Shown here in pieces: positions 25,083 through 35,330 of a DNA stretch of 46,529 nucleotides. The position numbers and the translations under genes are program-made. Origin of the DNA: a virus. Under the pieces are notes generated by a model that saw nothing but the letters and a program-made list of their open reading frames with translations, had not been told where the DNA came from and searched no databases. The stretch covers positions 1-46,529 of the IMG/VR virus record IMGVR_UViG_3300009159_000104, one strand, 5' to 3'. Within the stretch, counting starts at the first letter, position 1. Each line of letters opens with the position of its first letter.

Positions 25083-25568
25083 ATGGGTAATATAAATTTA
25101 TCCCAATTATCAAATCAACCACAATCGACAACTGGGTATAAATTTTCTGATTTAAACCTTGATATTGCTTCTGAGACTACGAGAACCGATTATATTAATT
25201 CACAATATAGTAATAACGATTTAAGATCGCAATATGATCTTGGTGCTATTAAAAATAGCATACGTAATATCTTTATAACCTTTCCAGGTCAAAAGTTATT
25301 AAACCCTACGTTTGGTTTAAATTTAATGCAATTTCTATTTTTACCAGTATCAGACGTTACCGCAAACCTTATCGGTCAACGTATCCTTAATGGGTTAATA
25401 ATAAATGAGTCTCGTATTACTGTAAAAAAGATATATGTAGATGGTGTATCGGATGAAAATCGCTATACCATTACCTTACAGATTACTGTGCCATTTATAA
25501 ATACTTATACAATTTTTACGTTAAAAGGTACATTAAATAGTACAGGTTTTAACTTCTATAACTTTTAA
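25083..25568 (+). CDS. 25: Baseplate wedge protein, T4 gp25-like
   Basis: A 161-residue protein. The gp25/GpW family core is clear: YDLGAIKNSIRNIFITFPGQ, then LLNPTFGLNLMQFLFLPVSD and NRYTITLQITVPF. The LNPTFG stretch takes the place of the family's EPRFG motif, so the Glu-Pro-Arg triad is altered. gp25 sits at the inner baseplate and helps start sheath assembly. First gene of an operon with gp6-like (2-nt gap). Confidence 0.85.
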   Translation: MGNINLSQLSNQPQSTTGYKFSDLNLDIASETTRTDYINSQYSNNDLRSQYDLGAIKNSIRNIFITFPGQKLLNPTFGLNLMQFLFLPVSDVTANLIGQRILNGLIINESRITVKKIYVDGVSDENRYTITLQITVPFINTYTIFTLKGTLNSTGFNFYNF

Positions 25569-25570
25569 AT

Positions 25571-27400
25571 ATGGCAAATAAAAATATACAGGATTATAAT
25601 CTAAGTGACACAGGTTATGTAGCATTTGATGCGGTATCATTAAAAGATATAATCATCGAACGTCTTTCACGTAATGGTGTATTTACAGATCAAAATTACG
25701 AGGGAAGCAATTGGAGTTCCTTTATTGACGTGGTATCAGTATCATACCACTACCTAATCTATTATCTCAATAAGAATGCAAGTGAATCCTTATTTTCTAA
25801 AGCTCAACTTTATGAGAATATGAACTCAATAGTTAAAAGTTTAGACTATAACCCACTTGGACCTCAAACTTCTATATTACCTTTTGAAGCATCAGCAAAT
25901 GCTAATATTCAACAAGGAGTCTATACAATACCAAGATATAGCTATTTCACCTTCAATGGTATTAATTATTCATTTACTTCAGATATTACATTTGCAAAAA
26001 CAGTTACTGGTGAACAGCTATTAACTGACTTTTCTAATAGAAATATTTTATATGAAGGTAGAATCCAAGAATACCCATTATATACAGCATTGGGGGATAA
26101 TTTTGAAGCTATTATAATAACCGTATATGATACGATTAATAATGTTAATCCAATTATAGATAACTTTAACATATTTGTATACGTTAAACCAGCTGACACA
26201 GGTACATGGGAAGAATGGAAACGTACTACTACTTTATACACTGAATCAGGTAGTGCAAAGAGGTATTCAGTTAGATATAATGAAGATCAAAGATATGAGG
26301 TTAAATTTGGTAATAACATTACAGGTAAGAAATTAAATGCTGGTGATCAGGTAGCAATTTATTATTTACGTAGTGATGGTACAGCAGGTGAAATTAATGC
26401 AGGTGTTTTAAATGATAACCCGTTATTTTACTATAATACACCACAATTTGATGTTATCTTAAATAACGTTAGACCACAAAATGTTAACTATTTAAGTATT
26501 AACTTATCTGATGAATTAACATTTACTAATATTGTGGCATCTACACCATATGGCGGTCCTGAAACAGTAGAACAAATAAGAATTAACGCACCGCAAGTAA
26601 TTAGATCTCAATATAGATTAGTTACTAAAGATGATTTTAAAACGTTTGTAAATAGAAACTTCAAAGGTTTTATCCAAGATGTTTACGTAGCTAATAATAA
26701 TGACTATATAAATGGTCAATATGCATACTTAAAGAATATAGGTTTAAACAACACTTTAGAAGATAGTAGAGTATTACAAAACCAAGTTCTTTATGGAACA
26801 TCTGTAAATTTCAATAATATCTTCATATATTGTGTACCTAAACAAACACCTTTAAACTCTACACAAGCAAGAACTAACTTTCTTACAAGTTCACAAAAAC
26901 AGATAATTTTAGATGAAGTTAATGAAGTCTGTATATTAACAGTAAATCCTATAATATATGATCCAGTATACATAGCATTTAACATTGGTATATCACCAAC
27001 ACCAGTTTTTACTGTAAAAGAAGTAATAGAAAATTCCTACTTACAGGTGGTAATAGATAACAATGTAAATAGAACAAAAGCATCGATTACCCAAGATGTA
27101 GCTACAGTTATTACAGATTTCTTTAGTTTGAATAAAAATCTGTTAGGAATAACTATAAGAATAGATGATTTATCTAATGCAATATTATCGGTAACCGGTG
27201 TAAAATATATTAGCACAGTAAATGGTACAACTAATAAAACTGGTATAAGTTTAGTTTATTACAATCCAATTTATATAGAAAGTGATAAAAACATTACACA
27301 GCAAAATTTAACATTAGCAAATTTTATGTTCCCGTATTATTTTGATCCACAAAATTTGATAAACAAAATTGTTGTGTACTATGAAAAGGAATTAGTATAA
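25571..27400 (+). CDS. 6: Baseplate wedge protein, T4 gp6-like (baseplate J family)
   Basis: A 609-residue protein; T4 gp6 has 660. The N-terminus (SLKDIIIERLSRNGVFTDQN, then WSSFIDVVSVSYHYLIYYL) and SESLFSKAQLYENMNSIVKS match the family start, followed by a beta domain (IPRYSYFTFNGINYSFTSDI) and a segment near 310-370 (GGPETVEQIRINAPQVIRSQ, YRLVTKDDFKTFV) that is the typical baseplate J motif. gp6 forms the wedge backbone and connects wedges into the ring. Confidence 0.88.
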   Translation: MANKNIQDYNLSDTGYVAFDAVSLKDIIIERLSRNGVFTDQNYEGSNWSSFIDVVSVSYHYLIYYLNKNASESLFSKAQLYENMNSIVKSLDYNPLGPQTSILPFEASANANIQQGVYTIPRYSYFTFNGINYSFTSDITFAKTVTGEQLLTDFSNRNILYEGRIQEYPLYTALGDNFEAIIITVYDTINNVNPIIDNFNIFVYVKPADTGTWEEWKRTTTLYTESGSAKRYSVRYNEDQRYEVKFGNNITGKKLNAGDQVAIYYLRSDGTAGEINAGVLNDNPLFYYNTPQFDVILNNVRPQNVNYLSINLSDELTFTNIVASTPYGGPETVEQIRINAPQVIRSQYRLVTKDDFKTFVNRNFKGFIQDVYVANNNDYINGQYAYLKNIGLNNTLEDSRVLQNQVLYGTSVNFNNIFIYCVPKQTPLNSTQARTNFLTSSQKQIILDEVNEVCILTVNPIIYDPVYIAFNIGISPTPVFTVKEVIENSYLQVVIDNNVNRTKASITQDVATVITDFFSLNKNLLGITIRIDDLSNAILSVTGVKYISTVNGTTNKTGISLVYYNPIYIESDKNITQQNLTLANFMFPYYFDPQNLINKIVVYYEKELV

Positions 27401-27401
27401 T

Positions 27402-29714
27402 ATGTCTACTACAAATGATGGTTATTTAGATTTTCAAGTATTAGATGTTTTTGGTGTACCGAGTTTATCCACTTACACCGTGTCTAATACACCACTCATT
27501 TTTAAACCTTCTTTTGATACTTTTAATACACAAATATATAGTAATCAGTACTTGCTTTGGGATTTTAATGATGGTTCATATTCTAAAGAAATAACTGCAA
27601 CACATTGGTTTACACAACCAGGTGAATATAATGTAAAACTTAAACTTATAACTGAAGATGGTACTGGTGTAACTAATTTAATAAACAGAACAGTTACAAT
27701 TTATAATGTTGTAAGTGATTATATTTCATTAAGTACTACAGGTTTTACTGAAATTGAAGCAGGTGAATATTCACCCCCAATTAATTTATATAGATATAAT
27801 AGCTGGCAATCAAGTAATAGGGTTAGTAACACTATAGCAATTGTACCTTTTGCTAGCGGTGGTGAAAGTATAATATATGATGTCTTTAATTACTCTAAAC
27901 AACCTTATTCACATTTAATACCAACTAATAGATTTGTAATTAGAGAACAAGTAGGTGTTTTAAACATTTTTGATGATATAATAGTAGATAAGATTTATAC
28001 ATCAAATGAGAGTATTTATCTTAGATTAAACAACATTACCAAGCAGTATGAAATATCCACTACTAAATACAGTGATTCAGTGTTTGCTGGTACTTCAGGT
28101 GAAAAGACTGTTTACTTTGTAGATGATATACCAACTAATGTAACCGGTGCATACAATTTACTATTTACTTTTGACACTAGTAATTTTGATGATAACTCTT
28201 TATTCACACAAAACTTACCTATATTAAATGTTAATTCTATAGTATATACATTTGATTATATAAAAGCTAGTGTACCTAATAGTTTAACTATAACTTCTAA
28301 TGGTATTACTGGTGAAGGACAATATTTAACTACATTTGATATTAATGCTACCCAATTTAAAGAGGGTGTTGTATCATTTGTAATTAGACCTAAAACAGGC
28401 CCTTCTTATACTGTTGATTATATACCTTTAAGTGCTTCAGGTATTGACTATAGTTTAGCTTTAATTAATCCCGGACAAAATAATATTTCTATTGCTTTAT
28501 TAAATAAAAATGATGAAATAATTCCTGGATACACAACACCTTTATCTAGTATACAAATTTCATCAGATGTATATACTGATGTTATTTCTTCATATATTAA
28601 AGGTAAAATTATATTAAGCAATGTACCAAATGCGTCAAGTGAAAATATAAAAATATTTGCCTTTGGTAAATTAAGTAACGTAGGTATTCAATACACTGAT
28701 AACTCATCATATTTCTATGATTTAGCAGTTTCAGGTACTAGTACACCATTCACAGTATATAATAGTGATAATTATGGAGCTGTAGCTAAAATAAATGAAA
28801 ACTTTGATAGTCAAAGTGCATATCAAAGTTTAGCCACGCAACCTATAATTGCTAATAGCCCAATACTTATCAACAATGTTATGGGTCAAATAGGTGGTGA
28901 TTTAACAGCACCTGTTAACACTTTAGGTAAACGTATATTTGAAAAGATAGCTAACTATGTACCTAACTTGGCAGATGTAGATACATGTAATATTGAAGCT
29001 TTATTTTCATTAACTGATTTATATGGTATTGAATCGGTTAAGTATGTAAGAGGTATACCATTGACAAATTACCCACCAGATATAGTAAGATTAGTAGATT
29101 TATTTTCTATAAAGAGAAACTATTTATTTGGTACTCGTAATAATTGGAATGAAAATTTAGATAAACGTACTAATGTATATAACACAGTGAACGGTATAAA
29201 CACTGATTTACAAACTCCTACTTATTCTAGTCAGGTAGTAACATTAGATGTTGAAACAACTATATTAGATAAAAATGCAGAGTATATAGTTGCATACGAA
29301 AATTTTACAAGATTATATTCTTTGTTACCGTTAGATGTGTATGTTATACAAACACAAACATATCCACTATCTGGTATACAAGAGAGTTGGGGTTGGAGTT
29401 TAATACTACCGCCTAATTTTTATCAATTAACTCAAAATGAGAGGGTATTAACATTACCTAAATTCTACACATTTTATAAATGGAACAACTATATAGATGG
29501 TACAATTTTAGGCAATACAATAAATTGGGGTGATGTAGCTAATACACAAATTAAGTTAACTGATTATGAACAATACCCAGCATGGAACAATCCTTCATTA
29601 TTAAGTTCATGGTATGATAGTTCTTTATCAGCATGGTATGAAGATAATGGATATGTCGATAGAAATTTAATATATACAATGAGCAACGGAGTTGGTTTAT
29701 TAAGTGGCATATAA
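27402..29714 (+). CDS. Large baseplate-module structural protein with a PKD domain
   Basis: A 770-residue protein, 1 nt after gp6. Residues ~30-95 form a PKD-type Ig-like domain: YLLWDFNDGSYSKE (50-63, with the WDFxDG motif) and FTQPGEYNVKLKLI (70-83). Such domains usually bind sugars or other proteins. The middle is beta-rich; the C-terminal third contains VADVDTCNIE-like and YGIESVKYVRGIPLTNYPPD segments and several Trp residues. In T4 the place after gp6 belongs to gp7 and gp8, but no homology to them is visible. Confidence 0.65.
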   Translation: MSTTNDGYLDFQVLDVFGVPSLSTYTVSNTPLIFKPSFDTFNTQIYSNQYLLWDFNDGSYSKEITATHWFTQPGEYNVKLKLITEDGTGVTNLINRTVTIYNVVSDYISLSTTGFTEIEAGEYSPPINLYRYNSWQSSNRVSNTIAIVPFASGGESIIYDVFNYSKQPYSHLIPTNRFVIREQVGVLNIFDDIIVDKIYTSNESIYLRLNNITKQYEISTTKYSDSVFAGTSGEKTVYFVDDIPTNVTGAYNLLFTFDTSNFDDNSLFTQNLPILNVNSIVYTFDYIKASVPNSLTITSNGITGEGQYLTTFDINATQFKEGVVSFVIRPKTGPSYTVDYIPLSASGIDYSLALINPGQNNISIALLNKNDEIIPGYTTPLSSIQISSDVYTDVISSYIKGKIILSNVPNASSENIKIFAFGKLSNVGIQYTDNSSYFYDLAVSGTSTPFTVYNSDNYGAVAKINENFDSQSAYQSLATQPIIANSPILINNVMGQIGGDLTAPVNTLGKRIFEKIANYVPNLADVDTCNIEALFSLTDLYGIESVKYVRGIPLTNYPPDIVRLVDLFSIKRNYLFGTRNNWNENLDKRTNVYNTVNGINTDLQTPTYSSQVVTLDVETTILDKNAEYIVAYENFTRLYSLLPLDVYVIQTQTYPLSGIQESWGWSLILPPNFYQLTQNERVLTLPKFYTFYKWNNYIDGTILGNTINWGDVANTQIKLTDYEQYPAWNNPSLLSSWYDSSLSAWYEDNGYVDRNLIYTMSNGVGLLSGI

Positions 29715-29725
29715 AGATTTTAGAA

Positions 29726-29731
29726 TAAATA
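29726..29731 (+). promoter_or_regulatory. Late promoter TAAATA for gene 29738
   Basis: TAAATA, ttatta (6 nt), ATG at 29738. Confidence 0.6.
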
Positions 29732-29737
29732 TTATTA

Positions 29738-32700
29738 ATGCCTATAGATATACAAAGGTTTTCAGAATACAGACCATCTGATTCAATTACTTTATTAGGT
29801 GATACTAAAGTTGCCAAGGATTATCAGAACCCGTTCTCATTTTCCGCATGGTTAAATAGCTTTAAACAATTTAACGAATCACCGGAAATCTATATAGATT
29901 TATACAGAAAATATCTTTCTAGATGGTATGTAATTAAGAATGATATAATTCTTACTAATGCAGAACTCATTGTATTATCATATACTAGTATTTTCTATGA
30001 TTTACAATTAGCATACTTCACTAGTGATGAAAGAAGATTCTTAACTACTTTAGATTACAATAAGAGACAAGATATAGATATAGCAATACCATTTTTTGCT
30101 CGTAAAATAAAGTCTATTTGTAAAAACTTAGTGGATTTGCGTGAATCAATTAAGAGTCAACCAGTTAAGCTTAATTTAGGAGGTACTAGAGAAACTCTTA
30201 GTAAATTAATTTATGGTAGTATATATGCTTCTTTTAAAGATACTGATTTACAACCTTTATTCTATAAAGATGATATATCTGAAGAAACAATAATAAACAG
30301 TGTAAGAGTAATAGTTGAAGAACTCTATGATGATACTGATTATTATGTTCTCTCAGGTTACAATGAAACAATACCCATTGAATATAAATTATTCTTAGAT
30401 TTTTCTAGTGCTATATTAACTCAATTAAGTGCTGTAGAGTTTATAGTACCTGAGTTATCTAAATATCTCACATTTACACCTGATTTACAGTCTACTGATT
30501 TACAATATCTTTACAATAAAGATTTCATTAACACAATAAACAATGGTTTAAGTGCTAATTTAAATCTTAATAATTTAACTGAATTAACTAAAACATTTGC
30601 CGGAAGTGATTTTTATTATCTTAGTACTAATAGTCAAACTGAAGTTGTATCAGGTTTATTATTTACTACAACCTCTAAAAGTGCAAATGAGCAAAATATT
30701 TTTGATTTAAAATTTGCAATAAAACAGTTGGTGGGGGATAATTTATACACAGCTAAAGATGTTGGTGGTTTCTATTTACCTGATAAAATTGGGGTACTTT
30801 ATTACAATCCAATAAAGTCAACTTATACAATTAATCAAGAAAAATTACAACCGGATACAATAATTGTATATCCTAATCCAGATGTTTACCCATATGGTAG
30901 CAATGGTGTATTAAGCTTTGTATATAATACTACCGTTTTTAAACATACTATATCTGATCAATATATATTTGGTGATATAAAGGATGATAGAAATTTACCT
31001 GATTTTAAAGGTTATCAAAGTTATAATCAGAGTGTTAATGATTATTTCATTAACATCAGTAAACCAACTGATAGCGTAGGTTTCTTTAAGAGTAACAAAG
31101 ATAATGTTTGGTTAAATCCTGATGTATATCCGATCAATAACACTGCAGTATTTCCCGTAAGTTCAAGACAGAATAAATTATTAATAGATAATAATGTTGA
31201 TTTAATAAAATTTAGAACCGACGTATACGGTAATAGCTACGGTTTATTAAAAAATGCATTTGCTGTAGAAAACATTAATTTACAATCAGGTGCTTTAACA
31301 CCAATTTTAGTAAACAATTTTGATGGTTTCTTCTTTAATTGGCCAAGATTTTCTGGTAATGATGGTAATAATTATGCAATATTCTACACTTTAACCGCTC
31401 CAGAAATAGATGATTATATTAGATCTGGGTTAAGTGCTAATACTTTTGATCAAATTTCTGCAGTTAGTGATCCGTATATTTTTTCACCCGCACCAACTGT
31501 AGGTTATATACCATTGTTTGCATTATCAGGTAATTACATTTACATATATGGTGGTTCGTTTACTGATTTGTATGGTACTAATATACAAACTACAATATAT
31601 GTAGGAAATGTAATATATGATGGTTATTCATTTACCAATGAGAGTAACGGTCAATTATTTTATGAATTTCCTTCCACTGATTCACCATTATGGCCTGGTA
31701 ATGTATCTAATCAGCTATTATTATACTACCAGTATTACATAGAAGGTGGTGCAAACAATAACGGTGAAAGACCAACTTTTACTGTACCTGGTACATTTAA
31801 ACCAGCTGTTTTCAGTGATACAGGGTATTCAAATACATCGAATGTAATTGATGCGGGTCAATTTGTTTACTTTAATATTATAGATAACCAAGTTGTTTAT
31901 TATAACCCGTTTGATAATAGGACAAATAATTATTATGAAACTTCTATTCCTTACTATGATAATGTATTATCTGGTAATGAAACCATATACACAGCTAATA
32001 GCGGATTAAATCAAAATTCTGATATTTACACAAAACGTAATATTGCATATGGTTCGTTAATAGTTAGATCAGGTAATAATACAATTATATCACCACTTTC
32101 ATCAGCTTTAAGTGCTAACTTTGTAAGATACCCAAATGAAGTAAAGAATCAATTAAACAACAATGTTATTAATTTTGATATCATATATGATACAATTATT
32201 ATTGAAACTACAAATTACAAAGTAGTAGAAAAAATAAATTATGATTATGATACTAATACATTTATAGGTAGTTACACACCTGCTATATACATGTCAGTAA
32301 GTGCTAATGAACAATCATTAGCTAAATTTGGGGATTTTTGGTTTAACGAATACTATAAAAATATTTTATTTTTTAACACCACACTTTCTAACTCAGTATC
32401 TGGTAATTTAAAAATTGTATATCCTTCAATATATAAACTTGATTTGGTTAATTATGAATTTAAACAGATATACCCGTTAAATAACGATGATTTAACAAAA
32501 TTTAGTTTGAGTGGGTATTTATCTGGATTATATAATAACACAGTTCAATTCTACAACTTACAATATATATTCAATCCTCAAAATGTAGATTCTCCTTCAG
32601 TATCATATAATTATGAAACAGACATATACACAGTAATAATTAGAATGTATGATAATGCTGGTGCTACAGCAATACAAGAACTTCAATTTAAGTTTATAAG

Positions 32701-32866
32701 TGGTGTATTCACATTAATAGTCAATAAGTGTTACTTTATGAATGAGCTTATAAGAGATGAAAGTTATAGTAATCCAATAACAGCTCAATTTTTAGACTAT
32801 CTTACACCTGTTGCTGGTTTAAATACTGGTGTGTGGGATAGTGCATTAGGTGTATATAAATTTTAA
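29738..32866 (+). CDS. Very large baseplate/fibre structural protein (1042 aa)
   Basis: The largest gene in the window. The first ~330 residues are helical (SFSAWLNSFKQFNESPEIYI, YNKRQDIDIAIPFFARKIKS); the remainder is Asn/Tyr/Ser-rich beta structure. Repeated use of the word SGLSAN or SALSAN and many YNN/YYN strings suggest a fibrous or plate-like surface. T4 gp7, which follows gp6, has 1032 residues, so size and order agree with a gp7 counterpart, but no specific motif supports it. Late box 6 nt upstream. Confidence 0.6.
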   Translation: MPIDIQRFSEYRPSDSITLLGDTKVAKDYQNPFSFSAWLNSFKQFNESPEIYIDLYRKYLSRWYVIKNDIILTNAELIVLSYTSIFYDLQLAYFTSDERRFLTTLDYNKRQDIDIAIPFFARKIKSICKNLVDLRESIKSQPVKLNLGGTRETLSKLIYGSIYASFKDTDLQPLFYKDDISEETIINSVRVIVEELYDDTDYYVLSGYNETIPIEYKLFLDFSSAILTQLSAVEFIVPELSKYLTFTPDLQSTDLQYLYNKDFINTINNGLSANLNLNNLTELTKTFAGSDFYYLSTNSQTEVVSGLLFTTTSKSANEQNIFDLKFAIKQLVGDNLYTAKDVGGFYLPDKIGVLYYNPIKSTYTINQEKLQPDTIIVYPNPDVYPYGSNGVLSFVYNTTVFKHTISDQYIFGDIKDDRNLPDFKGYQSYNQSVNDYFINISKPTDSVGFFKSNKDNVWLNPDVYPINNTAVFPVSSRQNKLLIDNNVDLIKFRTDVYGNSYGLLKNAFAVENINLQSGALTPILVNNFDGFFFNWPRFSGNDGNNYAIFYTLTAPEIDDYIRSGLSANTFDQISAVSDPYIFSPAPTVGYIPLFALSGNYIYIYGGSFTDLYGTNIQTTIYVGNVIYDGYSFTNESNGQLFYEFPSTDSPLWPGNVSNQLLLYYQYYIEGGANNNGERPTFTVPGTFKPAVFSDTGYSNTSNVIDAGQFVYFNIIDNQVVYYNPFDNRTNNYYETSIPYYDNVLSGNETIYTANSGLNQNSDIYTKRNIAYGSLIVRSGNNTIISPLSSALSANFVRYPNEVKNQLNNNVINFDIIYDTIIIETTNYKVVEKINYDYDTNTFIGSYTPAIYMSVSANEQSLAKFGDFWFNEYYKNILFFNTTLSNSVSGNLKIVYPSIYKLDLVNYEFKQIYPLNNDDLTKFSLSGYLSGLYNNTVQFYNLQYIFNPQNVDSPSVSYNYETDIYTVIIRMYDNAGATAIQELQFKFISGVFTLIVNKCYFMNELIRDESYSNPITAQFLDYLTPVAGLNTGVWDSALGVYKF

Positions 32867-32871
32867 ATAAC

Positions 32872-34341
32872 ATGAATTTACCAGCTGATACAAAATCATC
32901 AAGTATTGTACTAAAGAGTATCGATCAAACTTTAGTGTTTGATCCAACTAAAGATATTAATGTATCTATAGATTATTCATTTTTTCAATCAACAAGTACT
33001 ATTGGTGGCGGTTTTTGTATATTTTTTATTGCAGATAGTAACAGTCAAATAGTTTCAGGTGCACCTGGTCCGGGCTTAGGTTATACTACTATAAGTGATT
33101 ATTCATATAATGGTATTACCAATTTCCCTGGTACTAGTGCTTCTTATATAGCAGTTGGTGTTGATGTGGATGGTTATTTTGCTGTTTCAGGTACAAACAT
33201 AAATGGTGGTTATACTTACCCATCTCCTAATAGTATTACTGTAAGAGGTGGTGAAAATGATAATTACAGTCTTTTAGGTAACAGTGGTGATTTGCGTAAT
33301 TACCCAAATATTGAATACCCTAATAGTCAATCTTTAACTTTAAGCACTACACAAAATGAATATAAAACTATTAGAATTTCACTTTTAAATTTTTCAAGTA
33401 CAGTGTTGGTAGAATTTAAAGATGAATATGGTGTATTTAAAACATATTACCAACAAAATTTAAATTTACCAAGACCTCAAAACAAAGTAAGAGCTGGTTT
33501 AAGCTATTCTACAGGGTTATCCGGTAATAATAATTTGTGGATTAAAGGTATAAATTTTTGCGGTTCACAAGGAAATTACTATGGTTCCAATACACCTTTA
33601 ATAACAAGTAACATACTTGATCAGGTTGATAACACTATTTACTTAAGTTTAACTGAAGATAATCAGGCATTAAGTACATATAGTGTGCTTAATGGATATT
33701 TATATTATGTAGTAGATCCTAATACATTTATATTTACAAGTTATTATTATTCAAACACTGCTGAAGGTCTTTCAAGTTACACATTAAGTGAATCTGGTTT
33801 ACCTGTTATATCAGGAGGTAATTTTAATGATTATGAAAACGGTTATTTTAATTATGTGAGATATTACTCCGCCACAGTACCTGAATTAATTAGTGAATTC
33901 GACACTATAATTTTTAATTTAACAGCAATTCAAGACTCCACGTTTAATATAACAAAAATAACATTAGATAAATTTGGTAATAATTCCGTACTTATATCAG
34001 CTGTAAAGAATTTTTACATAACATACAATGATACCAGCGCTTTAGCAATAGCAACTGAAACTAATAACTACACTAGTCCTAAATTCACTTTATTAGAAAC
34101 AACATATCAAACAGAAAATTCATCATTTTCAACTACATATACACCAATAATATCAGTATTTAGAGATAACGGTGTTATAGATGTAATTGATATCACACTA
34201 ACAGTAGCTAAACAAAGCTTTAACGAAATTACACAAGATTTTAGAATTATAGATACATATCAATTTAACGATAAAATTGTAATAAAGATGCAAAACCCTT
34301 TAACAAACCAAATTTACTTCACTTCATTGAGTACAGGTTGA
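32872..34341 (+). CDS. Structural protein with L-type lectin-like (concanavalin A-like) domain
   Basis: A 489-residue protein. Residues ~1-225 match a legume-lectin/LamG-type sandwich: INVSIDYSFFQSTSTIGGGF, CIFFIADSNSQ, GPGLGYTTISDYSYNGITNF, YIAVGVDVDGYFAVSG with the family's Asp-rich strand, and RISLLNFSSTVLVEFK. The second half is beta-rich without a clear family. It probably binds a host glycan or stabilises a fibre. It starts 5 nt after the 1042-residue gene and closes the operon. No enzyme motif is seen. Confidence 0.66.
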   Translation: MNLPADTKSSSIVLKSIDQTLVFDPTKDINVSIDYSFFQSTSTIGGGFCIFFIADSNSQIVSGAPGPGLGYTTISDYSYNGITNFPGTSASYIAVGVDVDGYFAVSGTNINGGYTYPSPNSITVRGGENDNYSLLGNSGDLRNYPNIEYPNSQSLTLSTTQNEYKTIRISLLNFSSTVLVEFKDEYGVFKTYYQQNLNLPRPQNKVRAGLSYSTGLSGNNNLWIKGINFCGSQGNYYGSNTPLITSNILDQVDNTIYLSLTEDNQALSTYSVLNGYLYYVVDPNTFIFTSYYYSNTAEGLSSYTLSESGLPVISGGNFNDYENGYFNYVRYYSATVPELISEFDTIIFNLTAIQDSTFNITKITLDKFGNNSVLISAVKNFYITYNDTSALAIATETNNYTSPKFTLLETTYQTENSSFSTTYTPIISVFRDNGVIDVIDITLTVAKQSFNEITQDFRIIDTYQFNDKIVIKMQNPLTNQIYFTSLSTG

Positions 34342-34383
34342 TTTAAAATATATCAGTAATAAAATATAGCGTAATGTAACCAT

Positions 34384-34653
34384 ATGAAACATTATATTAA
34401 CGAAGAAGAAAAGAAAAAACAAATCGAACAAATGTGGGAAGATTATGAGAAGGCCAATAAAGCCAATCTGAAGCTTAACCAATATAATTCACTCAAAAAT
34501 GATTTAGGGGGATATTTTGATGAAGTGGAGGAAGTATGTACAGATGAACCTGTGAGATATGAAAAACTATCAGAAGGTAAACCACCTAAACAAAAATTTA
34601 AAAAGAAAGGCGAATACACTACACATAAGAAATCAAATAGTTTTAACGAGTAA
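34384..34653 (+). CDS. Hypothetical charged protein (89 aa)
   Basis: Not recognised. Highly charged and helical at the N-terminus (EEEKKKQIEQMWEDYEKANK), Lys-rich at the C-terminus. Upstream, TTGATT (34338-34343) with TAAAAT after 16 nt may be a promoter. Its last 95 nt overlap the SprT-like frame, which is unusual for this genome. Confidence 0.6.
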   Translation: MKHYINEEEKKKQIEQMWEDYEKANKANLKLNQYNSLKNDLGGYFDEVEEVCTDEPVRYEKLSEGKPPKQKFKKKGEYTTHKKSNSFNE

Positions 34654-35077
34654 ACTATACAATTTATATAAATTTATAAATAAAAGGTTATTTGATGACA
34701 ATTTACCTATGTCGCAAATAACCTTTTACCCTATTAATGAGTGTTATGGTGAAGTATTTGTAGATTCGTGTCCGCATTTTCCAATAATAGTTTTGAATCA
34801 CGAATATTTCAGTAAAGGTATCAAACACATTATAGAAATATTAATACATGAAATGGTGCATATATATTGTACTGTACATAGTATTGAAGAAATAAACTAT
34901 AAAAATGGATATCACAATATAAATTTTAAAAAAATCTGCAAAAAAATTGGAATGAAATGTATGAAATCAACCAATTACGGATTTAATATTGTAACTTTAC
35001 CAAATAATCTTTTGTATTTGTTCAACAAGTATATTCACGATGAAAAACTTGTACAATTAATTTCAATGTATAAATGA
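34559..35077 (+). CDS. SprT-like zinc metalloprotease
   Basis: A 172-residue frame. LYNLYKFINKRLFDDNLPMS followed by ITFYPINECYGEVFVD is the SprT N-terminal pattern, and EILIHEMVHIYC contains the HExxH zinc motif (His97, Glu98, His101). SprT-like proteins cut proteins bound or crosslinked to DNA; phage forms are common but rarely tested. The only standard start giving the whole domain is at 34559, inside the preceding gene (95-nt overlap). The first ~30 residues look non-conserved, so a non-standard start near 34640 remains possible. Confidence 0.72.
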   Translation: MKNYQKVNHLNKNLKRKANTLHIRNQIVLTSKLYNLYKFINKRLFDDNLPMSQITFYPINECYGEVFVDSCPHFPIIVLNHEYFSKGIKHIIEILIHEMVHIYCTVHSIEEINYKNGYHNINFKKICKKIGMKCMKSTNYGFNIVTLPNNLLYLFNKYIHDEKLVQLISMYK

Positions 35078-35081
35078 AAAT

Positions 35082-35330
35082 ATGATACCTAGTACATTAT
35101 TAAACATCTTACATCAAGCAAGATATGTATACATTAATTTCGATTTAAATGAATTTTATATTTGGCACGGAGAAAGTGTTATAAAAATTTACAATTATGT
35201 AGGTAAAGAAATTGGTCAAAGTGATATTATTAATTATCAAGAAAATCGATCATACAAAAAGCATGAAACTATAAATATAAGAGACATTGCATTATCTATT
35301 GATGATATTGTATTTACAAGTCGCACATAA
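35082..35330 (+). CDS. Hypothetical protein (82 aa)
   Basis: Not recognised. Tyr/Ile/Asn-rich (YVYINFDLNEFYIWHGESVI), probably a small beta-rich domain. It is 4 nt after the SprT-like gene and its stop overlaps the next ATG, so it is co-translated with its neighbours. Confidence 0.58.
   Translation: MIPSTLLNILHQARYVYINFDLNEFYIWHGESVIKIYNYVGKEIGQSDIINYQENRSYKKHETINIRDIALSIDDIVFTSRT

Noticed and set aside
29738-32866. Naming the 1042-residue protein gp7
   Set aside because: Length and gene order agree with T4 gp7 but no sequence motif was recognised; kept as an unnamed structural protein.
32864-32869. TAAATA before gene 32872 as a late promoter
   Set aside because: Only 2 nt separate it from the ATG, outside the 5-7 nt rule, and it overlaps the preceding stop; probably chance in AT-rich DNA.
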